Positions 60,905-64,000 of a DNA stretch of 64,000 nucleotides are shown here, one piece after another (the first letter of the stretch is position 1; every line of letters starts with the position of its first letter). The translations under genes were made by a program, and so were the position numbers. Source of the stretch: Liolophura sinensis (Eukaryota; Mollusca; Polyplacophora; Chitonida; Chitonidae). The notes beneath the pieces were generated by a model, which did no database searches, had not been told where the DNA came from, and saw nothing but the letters and a program-made list of their open reading frames with translations. The stretch lies in contig NC_088300.1 of assembly GCF_032854445.1 (NCBI RefSeq), forward strand, positions 27,077,608-27,141,607. Direction: 5' to 3'.

Positions 60905-61170
60905 GTATTGTTCACTGTCGTACACTACCGTGTGGTATATCCGTACAATAGCATGTGGTATATCTGTACAATACCGTGTGGCATATCCGTACAATACCGT
61001 GTGGTATTGCCATACAGTACCGAGTGATATAGACGTACAGTACCGAATGGTATTGCCGTACAATACCGTGTGGTATTGCCGTACATTACCGCGCGCTATT
61101 GCCGCACAATACCGAGTGGTATTGCCGTATATAGGCCGCACCTAGTGATATAACCGTACAATACCGAGTG
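60905..61170. repeat. 23-base tandem repeat, about 11 copies
   Basis: Unit ATACCGTGTGGTATATCCGT plus ACA, period 23, degenerating to GGTATTGCCGTACAATACCG. It starts directly beyond a family C element and ends at a family A tail. Confidence 0.9.
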
Positions 61171-61185
61171 GTTTTGCAGTATAGC

Positions 61186-61278
61186 GCCAGTTTTCCGCCC
61201 ACCATAATGCTTTCCGCCATCGTATAGGTGAAATATTCTTGAGTACGACGTAAAAAACTAATCAGATAAATAAATAAA
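61186..61278 (+). mobile_element. SINE family A tail fragment
   Basis: GCCAGTTTTCCGCCCACCAT, AATGCTTTCCGCCATCGTAT, TGAAATATTCTTGAGTACGA, AATAAATAAA. Confidence 0.85.
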
Positions 61279-61415
61279 ACAGCGGTGGATATCCGTCTTG
61301 CAACAAGGAGTCACATTACAAGTACATGCACTCTAAATACTCTTTAGTCGTCTTATGACTGAAAAAATGGTAAAGTACGACCTTATACCCATAGCACTCA
61401 CTCACTCTTTTTGAA
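61279..61415 (+). mobile_element. SINE family B, 3' part
   Basis: AGCGGTGGATATCCGTCTTG, CAACAAGGAGTCACATTACA, TCGTCTTATGACTGAAAAAA, AGTACGACCTTATACCCATA, CACTCACTCACTC. It abuts the family A tail, forming a composite. Confidence 0.85.
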
Positions 61416-61457
61416 TCTTAGTTGAAGTTTAAAAAACAGCGCAATCGGCGCACAATT

Positions 61458-61757
61458 TTAATGTACTCTGTGATTCTCGCGTGTCGGTGGTTTCTGCGCA
61501 ATAACTTCTCCAAATAGTGTCCGATGTTTATATAATTTTATGTACATGTTCCTGTTTTGCATGCTGTGGCCAAGTTCAAAAGCCAAGCGGGATACGTGGG
61601 AAAGTTTTCTGTAGGTCTCTTTAACGATTTCCTCGATTCGATAATAGGGTATGTTTTCCCGTGCAGTGTCGGCACTGTTCCAAGAGGACATGACAATTGC
61701 AATGTCACCAGTTTGTCTGTAAACATCCTCGCCAAGGCAGGAATGAACAATAGACAT
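61458..61757 (-). CDS. Unassigned 99-residue reading frame
   Basis: A complete frame starting MSIVHSCLGEDVYRQTGDIA, then RIEEIVKETYRKLSHVSRLA and ending in PPTRENHRVH. Composition is protein-like and moderately charged, with no recognised domain. A second frame (61538-61867) overlaps it. The DNA at both ends carries a related sequence (CGGACCTTATTTGAAGCAGT near 61811-61792 and CGGACACTATTTGGAGAAGT near 61524-61505, read on the minus strand), which points to a decayed repeat or transposon rather than a gene. Confidence 0.2.
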   Translation of the reverse strand: MSIVHSCLGEDVYRQTGDIAIVMSSWNSADTARENIPYYRIEEIVKETYRKLSHVSRLAFELGHSMQNRNMYIKLYKHRTLFGEVIAQKPPTRENHRVH

Positions 61758-61869
61758 GGTTCCCCCATTGATTTGGCTTTGGTTCCGCCTAATAACTGCT
61801 TCAAATAAGGTCCGATTTTGATAAAATCATTGAAAGCCCCAGCTTGCTTCATGCATAAGGTCTGCACAT

Positions 61870-64000
61870 TTAATGCGGGATATAAATTCTCAGAAATTGC
61901 TTTTTTTGTCTGTTTTCCTTTTACCTTACTATAGATAAATGAATACTTTACTATTCTAGATGGATATAAATGAATGAATTAAATAATTCTTGTATTGATC
62001 ATTTGTTCATTTGTCAGTGAATAATTCTACCGGCACTTGGTGGCTTGAACAATGGATCATAAAATAGGGGATTAATCAGTCCTTCGGCTGTCATTCATCA
62101 ATCATCTTTCAGGATACCATTCGCCCTGAATTCGTGTTACACCTATACGCGCGGTTTTTTTTTTTTTTACCTGAGCTTGGAATATTTGCACTGGTATTTT
62201 CGATCCACATTTATCACCGCAGCACAATCGCCTTGCATTTATATTCTTCAGCCTTATGCGCACTGTGTTGTGCGTAAACGTACGACGTTTTGCCCACGTG
62301 CACTGAAATTAGTACGGCGGTCGCGTATCCTTTTTCATTCTCAGGTATGCATTGTTACACTCAGCAAATGTGATTCGAATGCAGAGCACTGCTGGTTAAT
62401 GATTATGTCGTAAATCATGTATTGGACAGGTATGAGAGTTTATTACCTGGCAATAATCTAGCTTATAAGAAAAATCACTGCCTTTTTGACCGCATGTTTT
62501 TTATGAATACCTGTCTTACGTCATAATGCTTTTTGATCCGACTTGTAGGTTGTTATGAACTAATAGATATCAATACAATTATTTCAAGGCATGTGTTGCA
62601 ATGGGATTTAGCTCATAGAGAAGAAATTTACTGCGAATCTATGTAGGTGTGGTCATTCAGCATTCGTCTTGGAACGCCCCTTTATGATTGACAGGTGCGT
62701 TGGGTCAACAAAAACGCTTGCAGACTTGCAGTTCAACTCTGCACTAAACCTACAATACAGCTATATTGTGAAGTTCTGTATAGTTATAAGTAAAAGAAAC
62801 CCTTGAGGCATTGCTCTGACGAGGAGTACATGCGACAACTTCATCGGCGATGGTATATTTGCTCACAAACATGACTAAATCAGTTATATGCATAAAGATC
62901 TGAGTGCAGAGATATGGTTTAAATGGTTTGTGCGATAAGACGTCACGCATAAGTGGGTACAGCTAATAGAGAACAGGCGCTTGTTGGCAATGTCTTGCCG
63001 ATGCGCGTGCAGTATTCGCCTGAGTTACCAATGTTACAGATGTTACAGAATATTCAAGAGTTACCCGGGTATGTTATTTTCGCTAATCACAGCGTTATGA
63101 TGTTATAACGTACTAACAGCGGTTTCTACATTAAATGTCATAGCAGCTTTGTCAGAAGTCGTATACAAAGTAAGAACAAATCTCCTTGAAATCTGTTATT
63201 ATAGTATACTATACTGTGTCCTATTCAACAGAATAGATACATCATGTTATTCTAATACAATCTGTATGTTCAATCAATATCTGCTGTATTGAACAGAATA
63301 ATCTGCTGCTATAACAGAATATAATGTAGCCTCACCTAGACAACAAACTTCCTTTTAAATGTAACAGATTTTTATTGCATTATGGGCATTGAATATTAAA
63401 CTCAGCTGCATGAAATAATTACACGACTGTAACCACGACTTTGCCCACCCATTACATGGCGTTATGCACGGCTGTGTGGCAGGTGCTCATTTTTTTTTTT
63501 TTGTCGCTCATGTTGCTTACTTTTTCATAAAATAATATTCAGATTAACATTTGGGGAAACTGTAAATGTATGTTACTGTAGGTTTAGGTGTGGTAAGTGA
63601 AAGTCCACTTCAAAATACGGGCGTCTTATCATTTAAGCCCTCATGACCCAAAAGGACATCTGCCCCGAACTGGGTCAACACTCCAGCCTTTGTCTCTATC
63701 AGTGCTGACACCTCGTGCACAGGCTGGACCCATCCTCCACAACCAGGCCGTTCTGTCTCTGAACATTTCAGCTTCCATTTTATACATACCCTATACGATT
63801 CACTCAAAAATACAAGCATACATCGTTTCGGTCGATGCAGATTTAAGATTACAGTTCCAAAAATGTCATAGTTAATTGTTACTTTTAATGAAAATTGATA
63901 CGACCGTAGGCCTATATATATTTCCAACGGCGTCGTGTTGATGAAGTGTGACTGTGCCTTTTATTGATATAGTTGATGGCATTTATATGACCGCAGAAGA
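61870..64000. other. No gene seen
   Basis: AT-rich. A 12-base palindrome ATAGTATACTAT lies near 63203-63214, and several TTCAACAGAATA / TATTGAACAGAATA motifs follow (63224-63320). Overlapping frames on both strands at 63597-63927 (92 and 105 residues) have no recognised domain. Further exons of the gene starting at 56869 could lie here, but none was supportable. Confidence 0.4.

Noticed and set aside
62109-63075. Candidate further exons of the gene starting at 56869 (acceptors near 62118, 62344 and 63058)
   Set aside because: Phase fits in each case, but pyrimidine tracts or donors are poor, exons are tiny or end in poor sites, and no two join to give a convincing protein.

Overview
This window is nuclear DNA of an animal. 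Genes are split by GT-AG introns, AT-rich intergenic DNA dominates, and tRNA-derived SINEs, minisatellites and decayed transposons are abundant. The SINE types, with tails ending in a motif like TTGAGTACGGCGTAAAACAC plus an AAATAAATA run, together with a repeated TAGGCCTA motif, suggest a marine lophotrochozoan, perhaps a mollusc. The species is an inference.

Two genes could be rebuilt completely by translating exons and checking splice sites and reading phase. On the minus strand, six exons (26538 down to 17994) encode a 176-residue orthologue of EFCAB11, an EF-hand protein. On the plus strand, nineteen exons (26802 to 42773) encode an 883-residue orthologue of FBXO11, the F-box, right-handed beta-helix and UBR zinc-finger substrate receptor of an SCF ubiquitin ligase. 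Their start codons face apart with only 263 bases between them, so they very probably share a bidirectional, TATA-less promoter carrying two inverted CCAAT boxes, a CACGTG E-box and a YY1-like ATGGCG site. A third gene on the plus strand begins near 56869. Three small exons join in frame (49 codons plus two bases) to give an Arg-rich then acidic and Ser-rich N-terminus that I do not recognise, and the rest lies beyond what I could trace.

Layout: 1-3003 holds four tandem arrays (75, 21, 27 and 67 base units) and one weak candidate terminal exon. 3004-17400 is gene-poor with scattered SINEs. 17400-26538 is EFCAB11, whose first intron contains a 2.2 kb array of 35-base units with a 112-base higher-order period. 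26539-26801 is the divergent promoter. 26802-46780 is FBXO11 with a probable 4 kb 3' UTR. 46800-56500 is a mobile-element graveyard: SINEs, a fold-back element, the RNase H end of a LINE, a broken Tc1-like transposase and a broken tyrosine-recombinase element. 56600-60520 is the unrecognised gene, with a 24-copy 37-base minisatellite in its second intron. 60600-64000 holds more SINE pieces, a 23-base array and one unassigned minus-strand reading frame.

I saw no bacterial-type operons, CRISPR arrays, rRNA genes or convincing stand-alone tRNA genes. The most interesting items are the FBXO11/EFCAB11 head-to-head pairing, the higher-order minisatellite, the 189-base fold-back element, a repeat shared by two FBXO11 introns, and the unrecognised gene start.
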